In this document: one piece after another, positions 1-9,505 of the stretch
Numbering within the stretch: the stretch's first letter is position 1
Layout of the letters: each line of letters starts with the position of its first letter
Assembly: GCA_903884425.1 (NCBI GenBank)
Contig: CAISEP010000014.1
Location: 1-64,000 of the forward strand
Direction: 5' to 3'
From: an uncultured Caulobacterales bacterium
GTDB lineage: Bacteria > Pseudomonadota > Alphaproteobacteria > Caulobacterales > Caulobacteraceae
Length of the DNA: 64,000 nt
The notes under the pieces: generated by a model
Told to the model about the DNA's origin: nothing
Databases searched by the model: none
Seen by the model: the letters and a program-made list of their open reading frames with translations, nothing else
Position numbers and translations under genes: made by a program

Positions 1-1
1 A

Positions 2-139
2 ATGATCATGCCGGGGGACAATGCGGAGCTGGACGTGGAACTGATCACCCCGATCGCGATGGAAGAGAAGCTGCGCTTCGCCATCCGTGAAGGTGGCCGG
101 ACCGTCGGCGCGGGCGTCGTGTCCAAGATCGTCGAATAG
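2..139 (+). CDS. tuf: Elongation factor Tu, C-terminal end (gene cut by window start)
   Basis: The frame from base 2 to the TAG at 137-139 reads as the last 45 residues of EF-Tu domain 3, with the typical stretches [37 protein letters not shown] and a C-terminal KIVE. EF-Tu carries aminoacyl-tRNA to the ribosome in a GTP-dependent way. The start lies outside the window. A strong terminator follows 50 bases later and the next gene is on the other strand, so this tuf copy is last in its transcript. Neither rpsJ nor tRNA-Trp/secE, the usual neighbours of the two tuf copies, follows it. Confidence 0.95.
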   Translation: MIMPGDNAELDVELITPIAMEEKLRFAIREGGRTVGAGVVSKIVE

Positions 140-188
140 GATATCCCGGCCGGGCAACCGGCCGCGGACCGATCCCTCAGACTACAGG

Positions 189-220
189 AAGCCCCGTCGG
201 AGCGATCCGGCGGGGCTTTC
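189..220 (+). terminator. Rho-independent terminator after tuf
   Basis: A 12-bp stem (AAGCCCCGTCGG at 189-200 with CCGGCGGGGCTT at 207-218, one G-U pair) closes a 6-base loop AGCGAT and ends in TT followed by TC. It lies between the ends of two converging genes and, because the left arm begins AA, can also act on the minus strand. Its core GGAGCGATCCGGCGGG recurs exactly after tRNA-His (17304-17319). Confidence 0.85.
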
Positions 221-228
221 TGCTGGGC

Positions 229-918
229 TCAGAAGGGCGGGCCGTCGTCGTCGTCCGCATCCTCCTCGTCGAGGTCCGTCTCCCCGTCGGTGCTCAGGTG
301 CGGCGGGGCCGATGGCGGGACGGGGGGCGGCACCGGCACCGGCACCGGCACCGGCTCGGGCGCAGGGGCGGGTCGCGGGGAAATGGCTGCACCGCCGTTC
401 TGGCGCAGGACAGCTTCCAGATGGGCGAACATCCGCCGGGCACTGTCCAGGGCCGCGGCGGACCGGTCGGCCTGGTCCGCCCCCTCCTGGCCCATGTCCC
501 GCAGGCAGAGCTCGAACTCCGGATAGCGCAGGTCGTCGAACACAAGCCGGATGGCCAGATGCTCCAGCCGCACCCGGGTGATGTCGAGGGGACGCCGCGG
601 CTCGTCCCGGAAGGCCCGGGCCCGGACCTCGCCATTGATCATCAGTTCGACCCCGATGAGTTCCTCGAAGCCGAAGGCCAGGCCCCGGTCCCCCGGGCCG
701 CGCAGGACGGCGATACCCGGGGGCGTCACCCGGAGCGCGATCCCCTGTCCCCGGTCCGAGGCCATGACCAGGGCGTCGAGCCCGCCCCCCAGCCGCGCCG
801 CAAGGATCCGGCGGGTCAGCCGCGCCGGCTCCATCCACCAGCGATAGGCGAGGGCGGCGGCCGTGATCGCCGCGGTGCCGGTCAGGAAGATGGCCAGGGG
901 CGGAACACCCGATGTCAT
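229..918 (-). CDS. Membrane-anchored protein of unknown function with acidic tail
   Basis: This 229-residue protein is not recognised. Residues about 7-27 form one hydrophobic segment (an N-terminal anchor). Residues about 30-170 look like a folded, mostly beta/helical cytoplasmic region. From about residue 180 it is low-complexity: a Pro-Val repeat (PEPVPVPVPVPPPVPP, encoded by a run of GGCACC hexamers near 331-354 on the plus strand) and a very acidic end (DLDEEDADDDD). It is the last gene of the leftward erpA–hydrolase–xthA cluster, 39 bases after xthA, so it is probably co-transcribed. Nothing in the sequence points to a catalytic function. Confidence 0.7.
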   Translation of the reverse strand: MTSGVPPLAIFLTGTAAITAAALAYRWWMEPARLTRRILAARLGGGLDALVMASDRGQGIALRVTPPGIAVLRGPGDRGLAFGFEELIGVELMINGEVRARAFRDEPRRPLDITRVRLEHLAIRLVFDDLRYPEFELCLRDMGQEGADQADRSAAALDSARRMFAHLEAVLRQNGGAAISPRPAPAPEPVPVPVPVPPPVPPSAPPHLSTDGETDLDEEDADDDDGPPF

Positions 919-957
919 TGCGCCAGCCTCCTCTGGTCCGGCCCGGTGCCATGCCGC

Positions 958-1737
958 TCAGTCCGCCAGGACGGCGATCACCGGCACATGGTCGGAGGGC
1001 TTGTCCCGGCCGCGGACCTCCCGGTCGACTTCGCAGGCGACGAGCCGGTCGGCCGCCTGGGGCGACAGCAGGATGTGGTCGATGCGGATGCCGTGATCCC
1101 GCGGCCAGGCCCCGGCCTGATAGTCCCAGAAGGTATAGGCGTGGGGGTCGGCCCCGCGGGCCTCGACGGCGCTGGTGAACCCCAGATGGGTCAGGGCCTG
1201 CAGCGCCTGGCGGCTCTCCGGCCGGAACAGGGCATCCCCCGCCCAGGCCACCGGATCGTAGCAGTCCTTGGGCTGGGGAATGACATTATAGTCGCCGATC
1301 AGGGCCAGCGGCTCCTCCAGCGCCAGCCACGTCCGGGCCCGGGCGTTCAGCCGCTCGAACCAGCGCAGCTTGTAGGGGAACTTCTCGGAGTCCACCGGAT
1401 TGCCGTTGGGCAGATAGATGCCCCCCACCCGGATCGGACGGGGGGATGCGATCAGGGCCTCGATGTAGCGGGCCTGTTCGTCGGTCTCGTCGCCGGGCAG
1501 GCCGCGATGGACGTCCTCCATGGGGTATTTCGAGAGCAGGGCCACGCCATTGTAGGTCTTCTGGCCGTGGACGGCGACATTATAGCCAAGAGACTCAAAG
1601 GCTTCAGTGGGAAACTTCTCGTCGATGCACTTGATTTCCTGCAGGGCGGCGACATCGGGGGAGGCCTCCCGGAACCAGGTGAGCACGTGGTCCAGCCGGG
1701 CATTGATGGAGTTCACGTTCCAGGTGGCGATCTTCAT
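958..1737 (-). CDS. xthA: Exodeoxyribonuclease III (AP endonuclease)
   Basis: The 259-residue product is a full-length ExoIII-type member of the endonuclease/exonuclease/phosphatase fold. It starts MKIATWNVNSINARLDHV and has the metal-binding LQEIKC (catalytic Glu), the YNGVALLSK stretch, GDYNVIPQPKD and the C-terminal SDHVPVIA with the catalytic Asp-His. It cuts DNA at abasic sites and degrades one strand 3' to 5' in base excision repair. The start codon lies 4 bases beyond the stop of the upstream hydrolase gene, indicating co-transcription. Confidence 0.96.
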   Translation of the reverse strand: MKIATWNVNSINARLDHVLTWFREASPDVAALQEIKCIDEKFPTEAFESLGYNVAVHGQKTYNGVALLSKYPMEDVHRGLPGDETDEQARYIEALIASPRPIRVGGIYLPNGNPVDSEKFPYKLRWFERLNARARTWLALEEPLALIGDYNVIPQPKDCYDPVAWAGDALFRPESRQALQALTHLGFTSAVEARGADPHAYTFWDYQAGAWPRDHGIRIDHILLSPQAADRLVACEVDREVRGRDKPSDHVPVIAVLAD

Positions 1738-1741
1738 GGGG

Positions 1742-2773
1742 TCACTTCGAGGTCATGGGCTTCGAGGGGGATGCCTGGTTCAGGAACGCCAGGATGGCGG
1801 GCATCACCGCCGGGTCGAGGGGGCGGGTCGGGTCGGCATAGGTGGCCAGATTGCCGGCCCGGTCCGCCGGGGCGGTCTTCAGCACGTGGTTGGCGCCCGG
1901 CAGCAGCACCAGGCGCGCGCCCGGCCGGGCGGCGGCCAGGTTGCGGGCGTCCTCCTCGGTGACCTGGAGATCGGTCTGCCCCTGCAGGATCAGCACCGGT
2001 GCCGACACCGCCGCGATCGCCTCCGTGGGGGGATGGGCGAGGACCGAGGTCAGATAGGGCTGGACGGACGGGCGGAACAGCGGGTGGGTTGCCGGGATCT
2101 GCGGCACGGTGCGACCGGCCTTCAGTTCGCTCCAGACGGCGTCCACCTGTTTCAGCACCTCCGCGCTCGCCCCCTGGGCGCGGATCTGGGCGTCCACCAC
2201 CACATCGAAGGGCCGACCGGCCCCGGACACACTGACCAGGCCGCAGACCGGGGTCTTCGCGCTGGCCAGCGCCCCGATCAGGGCCCCTTCGGAATGGCCC
2301 AGGATGACGACACAGGACACGCCGGGCTCGGACCCCAGCCGCTTCGTCCACGCCACGGCGTCGTCCACATAGGTGTCCAGCCGCAGCTTCGACTCGTCCG
2401 CCCCGGCGGCCCGGCTGGCGGCGATTCCACGCTTGTCGAACCGCAGGCTGACATACCCTGCGGATTCAAGGGCCTGGGCGATCAGCTTCAGAGTGGCCGG
2501 CTGCACGGCGGGGATGGTGGAATTGCCATCCCGGTCCGTGGGGCCCGATCCGGCGATCAGCAGGACGGCGGGACGGGCCCCCGGTGGCGCAGGCTCCGGC
2601 CGGGCAAGGGTCGCGAACAGGGTGTCGGGCCCGCTGCCCAGGGTGACCGGATGGTCCGCCGCGGCGGCCGGGACCGTGGCGACGGCTGAAAGCAGGGCAA
2701 GCCCGGAGAGAAGGGCCGGGAGCGGGGGCAGGGACGCCCACCCCCGACACGTTCGTGATCCCTTGTCGGTCAT
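1742..2773 (-). CDS. Alpha/beta-hydrolase (esterase-like), exported
   Basis: The 343-residue protein has a hydrophobic N-terminus (about residues 12-39, ending AAAA) consistent with a signal peptide, then an alpha/beta-hydrolase domain. [14 protein letters not shown] (about 71-84) supplies the oxyanion region, GHSEG (159-163) carries the nucleophile Ser161, and LPGANHVL near the C-terminus carries the catalytic His. This layout is typical of secreted carboxylesterases; the substrate cannot be read. The ATG at 2773 is preceded by GGGGGAG at a 7-base distance. The open frame runs further upstream into erpA, but that extension overlaps another gene and has no homology-like content. Confidence 0.85.
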   Translation of the reverse strand: MTDKGSRTCRGWASLPPLPALLSGLALLSAVATVPAAAADHPVTLGSGPDTLFATLARPEPAPPGARPAVLLIAGSGPTDRDGNSTIPAVQPATLKLIAQALESAGYVSLRFDKRGIAASRAAGADESKLRLDTYVDDAVAWTKRLGSEPGVSCVVILGHSEGALIGALASAKTPVCGLVSVSGAGRPFDVVVDAQIRAQGASAEVLKQVDAVWSELKAGRTVPQIPATHPLFRPSVQPYLTSVLAHPPTEAIAAVSAPVLILQGQTDLQVTEEDARNLAAARPGARLVLLPGANHVLKTAPADRAGNLATYADPTRPLDPAVMPAILAFLNQASPSKPMTSK

Positions 2774-2804
2774 CTGGCTGTCTCCCCCGCTTGCGACCGG
2801 CCGG

Positions 2805-3146
2805 TCAGATGGAAAAGCTGACGCCGCAGCCGCAGCTGGACCGGGCGTTGGGGTTCCGCACCCGGAACTCCGCCCCGGCCAGCTCGTCCACGAAATCCAC
2901 CACCGAGCCCTTGAGGAAGGGCACCGACACATCATCGATAACCGCCGCGGCCCCGTCGTGCTCGATCAGAAGGTCGCCGGGCTCGGCCCCGTCCACCAGG
3001 GCGAACTCGTACTGGAAGCCCGAGCAGCCGCCGCCGCGGACGGACACGCGCAGCGTGGGTGGCGGCCCTCCGGCGGGGGCCAGGGACTTCAGTCGGCGGG
3101 CGGCCGACTCGGACAGGGTGATGGGCTGATCTCGCATGGGGGACAC
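2805..3146 (-). CDS. erpA: A-type iron–sulfur carrier (ErpA/IscA family)
   Basis: This 113-residue HesB/IscA-type protein delivers Fe-S clusters to apoproteins. The three conserved cysteines are visible: Cys41 in [12 protein letters not shown] and Cys105/Cys107 in [11 protein letters not shown]. The GTG at 3146 is preferred over the ATG at 3137 because AGGAAG sits 5 bases before the GTG but 14 before the ATG. It is the first gene of a leftward cluster and divergent from dgt, with about 105 bases between them. The name erpA rather than iscA is by length and by its location outside an isc/suf operon. Confidence 0.88.
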   Translation of the reverse strand: MSPMRDQPITLSESAARRLKSLAPAGGPPPTLRVSVRGGGCSGFQYEFALVDGAEPGDLLIEHDGAAAVIDDVSVPFLKGSVVDFVDELAGAEFRVRNPNARSSCGCGVSFSI

Positions 3147-3251
3147 CGAGGCTTCCTGAGGATCGTCGCAACGCCGTCGCGCGCGGACCGAACGGTCTTA
3201 TATGCTCAGTTTCCGCATCCTGCGGAAGACCTGCCGCACGGAGACTGCCGC

Positions 3252-4451
3252 TTGGCGACCCACGCGCCCCCTGACGTCCCGAACGCCCTGGTCCGGGCCC
3301 CCTATGCCAGCGATCCGTTCCGCAGCCGGGGGCGGAAGTATCCGGAGGCGGAAAGCCGCACCCGCACGCCCTTTGCCCGGGACCGCGACCGGATCATCCA
3401 TGCCAGCGCCTTTCGCCGTCTGAAGGAAAAGACCCAGGTGTTCGTGGCCCACGAGGGGGACTATTACCGCACCCGGCTGACCCACAGCCTGGAGGTGGCG
3501 CAGATCGCCCGGTCGCTCGCCCAGGCGCTGGGGCTGGACGGGGATCTGGCCGAGACCGTGGCGCTGGCCCATGACCTGGGCCACCCGCCCTTCGGTCACG
3601 CAGGCGAGGACGAACTGCAGCGGTGCATGGCCGAGCACGGGGGCTTCGACCACAATGTGCAGACCTTCCGCGTCATCACCCGGCTGGAGCGCCGCTATCC
3701 GGGCTTCGACGGACTGAACCTGACCTGGGAGACACTGGAGGGGGTGGTCAAGCACAACGGCCCGATCACCGCCAGGCTGGAGGACCCGGCCTACCGGCCC
3801 ATCGTCGTCTATTCCGCCGAGCATGACCTGTGGCTCGGCACCTATGCCTCGGCAGAGGCGCAGGTGGCGGCCCTGGCGGACGACATCGCCTATAACAACC
3901 ACGATGTGGACGACGGCCTGCAGGCGGGCCTGTTCGGCATCGAGGACCTGATGGACATCCCCCTGATCGGCCCGGCGATCCGCTCGGCCCGGGCGGACTG
4001 GCCGGGCCTGGACGACCGGATGCTGCGGCTGGAGGCCGTGCGACGGATGATCGGGGCCATGGTCGACGACGTGCTGGCCGAGACCCGGCAGCGGGCCGCG
4101 CAGACGGGGGTCGCTTCCGCCGATGCGGTGCGGCGGCTGGACCGGCCCCTGGTCAGCTTCTCCCTGGGCATGGCCGAGGATCTGGCGCGGCTGCGTGCCT
4201 TCCTGCACCAGCGGATGTACCGGCATTATCGCGTCAACCGCACCCGCAGCCAGGCGCGCCGCATTCTTGCCGAGTTGTTCCGCTTGTTCATGGACGAGCC
4301 GGAGACCCTGCCGCCGGAATGGTCCGGAGAGGGGGAGGGACGGACCCCGGCCGCTCACGCCCGCAAGGTTTGCGACTATATTGCGGGCATGACCGACCGA
4401 TTTGCCATCGACGAGCACCGTCGCCTGTTCTCGATGGAATTCTGGCACTAG
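3252..4451 (+). CDS. dgt: dGTP triphosphohydrolase-like HD protein
   Basis: This HD-domain deoxynucleoside triphosphohydrolase of about 399 residues hydrolyses dNTPs to nucleosides and triphosphate. The conserved [22 protein letters not shown], the first HD histidine in [10 protein letters not shown] (His78), the [17 protein letters not shown] motif (His107-Asp108) and the distal Asp in [15 protein letters not shown] are all present. The reading frame is open far upstream, but homology-like sequence begins at [16 protein letters not shown] chose TTG at 3252, which has GGAG 8 bases upstream. In many alphaproteobacteria argS follows this gene; here the SPOR gene follows directly. Confidence 0.92.
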   Translation: MATHAPPDVPNALVRAPYASDPFRSRGRKYPEAESRTRTPFARDRDRIIHASAFRRLKEKTQVFVAHEGDYYRTRLTHSLEVAQIARSLAQALGLDGDLAETVALAHDLGHPPFGHAGEDELQRCMAEHGGFDHNVQTFRVITRLERRYPGFDGLNLTWETLEGVVKHNGPITARLEDPAYRPIVVYSAEHDLWLGTYASAEAQVAALADDIAYNNHDVDDGLQAGLFGIEDLMDIPLIGPAIRSARADWPGLDDRMLRLEAVRRMIGAMVDDVLAETRQRAAQTGVASADAVRRLDRPLVSFSLGMAEDLARLRAFLHQRMYRHYRVNRTRSQARRILAELFRLFMDEPETLPPEWSGEGEGRTPAAHARKVCDYIAGMTDRFAIDEHRRLFSMEFWH

Positions 4452-4569
4452 ACCGCGCAATGGCGGTCGCCGGCCTGTCGCGCCGTTTCTTTGAATGGAA
4501 GCGGTTTGTTACAATCGGATGATTCGGTGGCAGTCCGGGGATCGGACCGGCCCCGCGGGAGAGAGATGG

Positions 4570-5526
4570 ATGAGCGAGCACGAACGTGGGGCCTATACGC
4601 CGCAGCCGGATGCGCCGCTGTCGTTCGACGCCCGCATCAGCCGCGAGGCCCGGCCCCTGCCGCTGGCCCTGATCTTCTCCTGCATCGTGCTGGCGGCCCT
4701 GGTCGTCGCCCTGTTCCTTTTCTACCAGAGCGGTGTGCGCAAGCCCTCCGACGCCCCGCCGCCGGTGGGCACACCGGTGGAGCAGTTCAAGTCGCCGCCG
4801 CCGGCCGCGACGCCCAACAGCCTGACAGTCGTGGCCGCGACGCCGCCGGCTCCGGCCCCGGCGGCCGAACCGATCAGCACCTCTGCCGGACCTGAAACCC
4901 CGGTGGCGCGCTCGGCCACGCCTGCGCCGACCACGCCTGCGCCCACGGCCACGGCGGCTCCGCCCCCGGCCCCGGTGGCGGCCAGGCCGGTGCAGACCCA
5001 GGTCGCGGCCGCTCCTGCCCCAACACCGGCCCCGACCCCAGCTCCGACACCGGCGCCGCGCCCGGTGGTGGCCGCGGCCCCCAGGCCCACGCCGGTTCCG
5101 GCTGTGCCGACCCATGTGGCGGCGGCCAAGCCGTCGGCACCTGCCGCGCCGGTCACCCGGGCGGACCCGGTGGGCAAGCTGCTGGATGCGCCCAAGCCCG
5201 TGCCCAAGCCCGTGAAGGTTGCCAAGGCTGCGACGGCCACGCCCAAGGCCGCACCGGCCCCCGTGGCCGCAGCCGGTGGTGCCGCCGTGGTGCAGATCGG
5301 GGCCTTTGCCACCGAGGCCCAGGCCACCGAAGGCTGGAACCGCGTGGCCGGCCTGATGGGCGGGGCCGCATCGGGCAAGGGCCGCCGGATCGAGCCGGTG
5401 CAGGTGGGCAGCGCCACCCGCTACCGCAGCCAGGTGACGGGCTTTGCCAACCGTGCCGCGGCCGTCGCCTTCTGCACGACCCTGAAGTCCAGGAAGCAGG
5501 ACTGCATCGTCAAGCCGGCCAGCTAG
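4570..5526 (+). CDS. SPOR-domain cell-envelope protein
   Basis: A 318-residue bitopic inner-membrane protein. The cytoplasmic N-terminus is short, the transmembrane segment lies at about residues 28-49 (LALIFSCIVLAALVVALFLF), a long Ala/Pro-rich linker follows (APTPAPTPAPTPAP-type repeats) and a SPOR domain occupies roughly the last 80 residues (VVQIGAFATEAQATEGWNRV to CIVKPAS). SPOR domains bind denuded septal peptidoglycan, so a role at the division site is likely. The ATG at 4570 follows GGGAGAGAG. The next gene, nagZ, starts 11 bases after its stop, linking it to cell-wall recycling. Confidence 0.88.
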   Translation: MSEHERGAYTPQPDAPLSFDARISREARPLPLALIFSCIVLAALVVALFLFYQSGVRKPSDAPPPVGTPVEQFKSPPPAATPNSLTVVAATPPAPAPAAEPISTSAGPETPVARSATPAPTTPAPTATAAPPPAPVAARPVQTQVAAAPAPTPAPTPAPTPAPRPVVAAAPRPTPVPAVPTHVAAAKPSAPAAPVTRADPVGKLLDAPKPVPKPVKVAKAATATPKAAPAPVAAAGGAAVVQIGAFATEAQATEGWNRVAGLMGGAASGKGRRIEPVQVGSATRYRSQVTGFANRAAAVAFCTTLKSRKQDCIVKPAS

Positions 5527-5537
5527 GGACGGCATCC

Positions 5538-6554
5538 TTGACCCTTGCCGCGATCTTCGGGTGCTCCGGACCGGTCCTGACCGCGCGGGAAGCGGCCTTC
5601 TTCCGGGACGTGGCCCCCTTCGGCTTCATCCTGTTCCGCCGCAACGTGGAAAGCCCGGACCAGGTGAAGGCCCTGGTCGAGGCCCTGCGGGAAACGGTCG
5701 GGCGGGCGGATGCGCCGGTCATGATCGACCAGGAGGGCGGACGGGTGCAGCGCCTGGGACCACCGCACTGGCCGGTCTATCCGCCGGGCCGGGTCTACGG
5801 GGCCGTGCGATCCGATGATCCGCTGCTGGCACAGGCCTTTGCCCGGCTGGGGGCCCGGCTGATGGCCGACGACCTCCATCTGCTGGGGATCAATGTGGAT
5901 GCCGTTCCCGTGCTCGACGTGCCGCAGCCGGGTGCGCACGACGTGATCGGCGACCGGGCCTACGGGACCACCGCCGACCGGATCGCCACCCTGGGCCGCG
6001 CCGCGGCGGAGGGACTGCTGGCCGGAGGCGTCCTGCCGATCATCAAGCACATTCCCGGTCACGGGCGGGCCATGGCCGACAGCCACCTGAACCTGCCGGT
6101 GGTGGAGGCCTCGGCAGAGGCGCTGTCGGAGGTGGACTTCGCCCCGTTCCGCAACCTGTCTGACATGCCCATGGCCATGACCGCCCACGTCATCTACACG
6201 GCCATCGACCCCCGGCACCCGGCGACCACGTCGCGCCGGGTCGTCCGCCAGGTGATCCGCGAGGACATCGGCTTCGACGGCCTGCTGATGAGCGACGACC
6301 TGTCCATGAAGGCGCTGAGCGGCACGTTTGCGGAGCGCACCCGCCGGTCCCTCGCCGCCGGTTGTGACGTGGTCCTGCACTGCAACGGCGACATGGACGA
6401 GATGGCGGAGATCGCGGACGCCGCGCGGCCCCTGTCGGCCCGGGGTCGCCAGCGGGCGGCCGCCGCCCTGGCCCGCATCCCGCGGCGGGTGGAACCCCTG
6501 GACGCCGAGGCGGCGCGGGAGCGCTTCCGCCAGCTGGTGGCCAGCGCCACATGA
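5538..6554 (+). CDS. nagZ: Beta-N-acetylhexosaminidase (cell-wall recycling)
   Basis: The 338-residue glycoside hydrolase family 3 enzyme removes GlcNAc from 1,6-anhydroMurNAc muropeptides in the cytoplasm. Visible markers are MIDQEGGRVQRL, the signature KHIPGHGRAMADSH containing the catalytic His loop, and the nucleophile region LLMSDDLSMKAL (Asp). The start is TTG at 5538 with AGGGA about 9 bases upstream. Its TGA overlaps the scpA ATG (ATGA), so nagZ and the condensin genes are translated together. Confidence 0.93.
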   Translation: MTLAAIFGCSGPVLTAREAAFFRDVAPFGFILFRRNVESPDQVKALVEALRETVGRADAPVMIDQEGGRVQRLGPPHWPVYPPGRVYGAVRSDDPLLAQAFARLGARLMADDLHLLGINVDAVPVLDVPQPGAHDVIGDRAYGTTADRIATLGRAAAEGLLAGGVLPIIKHIPGHGRAMADSHLNLPVVEASAEALSEVDFAPFRNLSDMPMAMTAHVIYTAIDPRHPATTSRRVVRQVIREDIGFDGLLMSDDLSMKALSGTFAERTRRSLAAGCDVVLHCNGDMDEMAEIADAARPLSARGRQRAAAALARIPRRVEPLDAEAARERFRQLVASAT

Positions 6555-7372
6555 GCCAGAGCTGGCAACCCTCCCTGGATTTCGAGGCCGCCGCCAATGC
6601 CGCGGAGGATGGCGAGGCCCTGGTCATCGACGTGGATGGCTTCGAGGGGCCGCTGCACCTCCTGCTGGCGCTTGCCCGGACCCAGAAGGTGGACCTCTTG
6701 AAGATATCCATCGCCAAGCTGGCGGACCAGTATCTGGCCTTCGTCCATCAGGCGCGGCGGCGACGGTTCTCGCTGGCGGCGGACTATCTCGTCATGGCGG
6801 CGTGGCTGGCCTACCTCAAGTCCCGGCTGCTGCTGCCGAAGAAGGCGCGGCCGGAGGATGCCGCCGGTGATCCGGAGGACGTGGCCGCGCAACTGGCCTT
6901 CCGGCTGGCCAAGCTGGACGCCATGCGCAAGGCCATCGAGGCCCTGAAGGCCCGGCCGCAGCTGCGCCAGGACGTGTTCATGCGGGGCGATCCCCAGGCG
7001 GTGACGGTGCATTCCACCACCCGCTTCTCCGATGACCTGTTCGGCCTGGTGAAGGCCTATGCCCAGCAGCGCACCCGGGAGGCCGGGCGGACCTATGCCC
7101 CCACCAGCCGGGTGGAGGCCTTCCCCCTGGAAGCTGCGCGCCATCGCCTGCGGGAAATCCTGCCGGAGCTCGACACCTGGGCCAGCCTGTCGGTGATCGC
7201 GCCCCATCCCACGGGCGGGGAGGGGCCGTCGCGGGCGTCCTATGTGGCCTCCACCCTGTCGGCGGGGCTGGAGATGGTGAAGGAAGGGGTGCTGGAGGCC
7301 CGGCAGCTCGAGGCCTTTGCCGACCTCTATCTCCGCGCCCGTCCGGCCCCGGTGGCAGAGGCGGCCCCATGA
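6551..7372 (+). CDS. scpA: Segregation and condensation protein A
   Basis: The 273-residue kleisin subunit of the bacterial SMC condensin complex. The N-terminal FEGPLHLLLALARTQKVDLLKISI and LAADYLVMAAWLAYLKSRLLLP are characteristic; the C-terminal winged-helix region covers about residues 200-260 and contacts the SMC head. With ScpB it bridges the SMC heads and supports chromosome compaction and segregation. It overlaps nagZ and scpB by 4 bases each (ATGA), a tight translational chain. Confidence 0.95.
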   Translation: MSQSWQPSLDFEAAANAAEDGEALVIDVDGFEGPLHLLLALARTQKVDLLKISIAKLADQYLAFVHQARRRRFSLAADYLVMAAWLAYLKSRLLLPKKARPEDAAGDPEDVAAQLAFRLAKLDAMRKAIEALKARPQLRQDVFMRGDPQAVTVHSTTRFSDDLFGLVKAYAQQRTREAGRTYAPTSRVEAFPLEAARHRLREILPELDTWASLSVIAPHPTGGEGPSRASYVASTLSAGLEMVKEGVLEARQLEAFADLYLRARPAPVAEAAP

Positions 7373-7404
7373 CCGAAGCCATGACCGAAGCCATGACCGA
7401 AGCC
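7369..7404 (+). repeat. Three tandem 12-bp copies at the scpB start
   Basis: ATGACCGAAGCC occurs three times in direct succession at the 5' end of scpB. Each copy contains a potential start codon, and the unit length keeps the frame, so copy-number change would alter only the N-terminal length. Confidence 0.95.
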
Positions 7405-8082
7405 GGGGACGCCGATTTGGCATTTGAGGAGACCGGGACCTACGTCCCCGACGTCGCCGGGACGGAACGCCAGATCGAGGCCCTGCTGTTTGCCGCTGCC
7501 GAGCCCCTGTCCGCGGCCGATCTGGCGGCGCGGCTGCCGGCGGGCAGCGATGTGGGCCGGGCGCTGGCCCTGCTCCGCCAGCGCTATGAGGGGCGGGGGG
7601 TGGAGCTGGTCTGCGTGGCAGACCGCTGGCGGTTTTCCACCGCCGCCGACCTCGCCTTCCTGATGACGGAGGAGCGCGAGGAAAGCCGCCGCCTCTCCAA
7701 GGCCGCCATGGAGACCCTGGCCATCATCGCCTATCACCAGCCCATGACCCGGGCCGAGATCGAGCAGGTGCGGGGGGTGGGCCTGTCCAAGGGCACGCTG
7801 GACCTGCTGCTGGAGATCGGCTGGGTGCGGATGCGCGGCCGTCGCCGCTCCCCCGGACGGCCGGTGACCTATGGCACGACGGATGCGTTCCTCGCCCATT
7901 TCGGTCTGGGTTCCCTTTCCGACCTGCCGGGCGTAGCGGAGATGCGGGTCGCGGGCCTGCTGGACATGAACATCCCTGCCGATTTCTCCGTTCCCGACCC
8001 TTCCAAGGTGGTCGGCGAGGAGGATCCCCTGGGCGAGGACGAGACCGACGCGCCGGAGTTCCACCAGGACTTCCTGGAGTAG
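7369..8082 (+). CDS. scpB: Segregation and condensation protein B
   Basis: The 237-residue ScpB has two winged-helix domains. QIEALLFAAAEPLSAADLA opens the first and METLAIIAYHQPMTRAEIEQVRGV the second; the C-terminus is acidic. It dimerises and binds the kleisin ScpA. The start is ambiguous: the first 36 bases are three exact copies of ATGACCGAAGCC, so three in-frame ATGs (7369, 7381, 7393) encode MTEAMTEAMTEA. The first ATG overlaps the scpA stop and would be favoured by translational coupling. Confidence 0.95.
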   Translation: MTEAMTEAMTEAGDADLAFEETGTYVPDVAGTERQIEALLFAAAEPLSAADLAARLPAGSDVGRALALLRQRYEGRGVELVCVADRWRFSTAADLAFLMTEEREESRRLSKAAMETLAIIAYHQPMTRAEIEQVRGVGLSKGTLDLLLEIGWVRMRGRRRSPGRPVTYGTTDAFLAHFGLGSLSDLPGVAEMRVAGLLDMNIPADFSVPDPSKVVGEEDPLGEDETDAPEFHQDFLE

Positions 8083-8218
8083 GCTTCGCCGCCTGGCCGG
8101 GAATGTGCGCGCGCCCTTGCTATGCCCGGCGGCTGTTGTAGAAGGCGCCTGACAGTGACGGGTCCGGAACTGAGCAGTCCGGATGCGTCCCACTCCTACC
8201 GCTCCCCCAGGGGTCAAG

Positions 8219-9505
8219 ATGGACCGCATCGCCATCGTCGGCGGCGCGACGCTGGAAGGGTCGATCCCGATCAGCGGCGCCAAGAATTCCGCCATCAAGC
8301 TGATGGCCGCGAGCCTCCTCACGGATGCCCCGCTGCGGCTGACCAACATGCCGAGGCTGGCCGATACGCGCTTCCTCGCCCGGCTGCTGCGCCGCCTGGG
8401 GGCGGAGGTTACCGAACAGGACGGCCCCGATGGCCCGGAGACCGTGCTGCACACCCCCGAGATCGTCTCGGCCTTTGCCAGCTATGATCTGGTGCGGCAG
8501 ATGCGGGCGTCCTTCAACGTGCTGGGGCCGCTGATCGCGCGCACGGGCCATGCCAAGGTCAGTCTTCCGGGCGGCTGCTCCATCGGCGCGCGGCCGGTGG
8601 ACCTGCATCTCAAGGCGCTGGAGGCGCTGGGGGCGCACATCGATCTCAACGAGGGCTATGTCTATGCCCAGGCCCCCCGGGGCCTGAAGGGCGCGCGGAT
8701 CGAATTCCCGTTCGTGTCCGTGGGCGCGACGGAGCACACCCTGCTGGCCGCCGTCCTGGCCCGGGGGGAGACCGTCCTTATGAACGCGGCTCAGGAACCG
8801 GAGATCGAAGACCTGGCCAACTGCCTGAACATGATGGGCGCCCGGATCGAGGGGGCGGGGACCTCCACCATCCGCGTCACCGGCGTCGATCGCCTGGGGG
8901 GCGGGGACCATGCGGTGGTGCCCGACCGGATCGAGGCCGGCACCTATGCCGTGGCCGCCGCCGTCACGGGGGGATGCGTCCGCCTGACCAACTGCCGCGC
9001 CGACCACATCGGCGCCCTGCTGTCCAAGCTGTCGGAGGCCGGGGTGGAGGTGACCCCGACCGCGGACGGCGTCCAGATCCGGCGCGGGGCGGACCGGCTC
9101 AAGTCGGTGGATGTGGTGACCGATCCCTATCCGGGCTTTGCCACCGACCTGCAGGCCCAGTTCATGGCCCTGATGACCCTGGCCTCGGGGGAGAGCGTGA
9201 TCCGCGAGACCGTGTTCGAGAACCGCTTCATGCACGTGCCGGAACTGTCCCGGCTGGGTGCCGACATCAGCGTCCACGGGGGCGAGGCCCGCGTCCGGGG
9301 CGTGGAGGCCCTGAACGGGGCCCAGGTCATGGCCACGGACCTGCGTGCCTCGGTCAGTCTGGTGATCGCCGGGCTGGCGGCGCGGGGAGAGACGGTGGTG
9401 CACCGGGTCTATCACCTGGACCGGGGCTTCGAACGGCTGGAAGAGAAGCTGTCCAACTGCGGCGCCGACATCCGGCGCCTGAAGGGCGAGGAGGATGCGG
9501 CCTGA
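8219..9505 (+). CDS. murA: UDP-N-acetylglucosamine 1-carboxyvinyltransferase
   Basis: The 428-residue MurA catalyses the first committed step of peptidoglycan precursor synthesis, transfer of enolpyruvate from PEP to UDP-GlcNAc in the cytoplasm. [20 protein letters not shown] holds the substrate-binding Lys-Asn pair, and [15 protein letters not shown] holds the catalytic Cys120, so the fosfomycin-sensitive Cys form is present. ATG 8219 (MDRIAIVGG) has AGGGG 5 bases upstream; the frame extends 36 bases further but without MurA-like sequence. Its TGA overlaps the next ATG (TGATG). Confidence 0.96.
   Translation: MDRIAIVGGATLEGSIPISGAKNSAIKLMAASLLTDAPLRLTNMPRLADTRFLARLLRRLGAEVTEQDGPDGPETVLHTPEIVSAFASYDLVRQMRASFNVLGPLIARTGHAKVSLPGGCSIGARPVDLHLKALEALGAHIDLNEGYVYAQAPRGLKGARIEFPFVSVGATEHTLLAAVLARGETVLMNAAQEPEIEDLANCLNMMGARIEGAGTSTIRVTGVDRLGGGDHAVVPDRIEAGTYAVAAAVTGGCVRLTNCRADHIGALLSKLSEAGVEVTPTADGVQIRRGADRLKSVDVVTDPYPGFATDLQAQFMALMTLASGESVIRETVFENRFMHVPELSRLGADISVHGGEARVRGVEALNGAQVMATDLRASVSLVIAGLAARGETVVHRVYHLDRGFERLEEKLSNCGADIRRLKGEEDAA

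Noticed and set aside
298-1962. 554-codon open frame on the plus strand over xthA and the membrane-protein gene
   Set aside because: Antisense to xthA, which is unmistakable; no motifs or ribosome-binding site.
5018-5068. Tandem repeats in the SPOR gene considered as a CRISPR or satellite
   Set aside because: They are codon-level Ala-Pro/Thr-Pro repeats in a linker, with no spacer structure.
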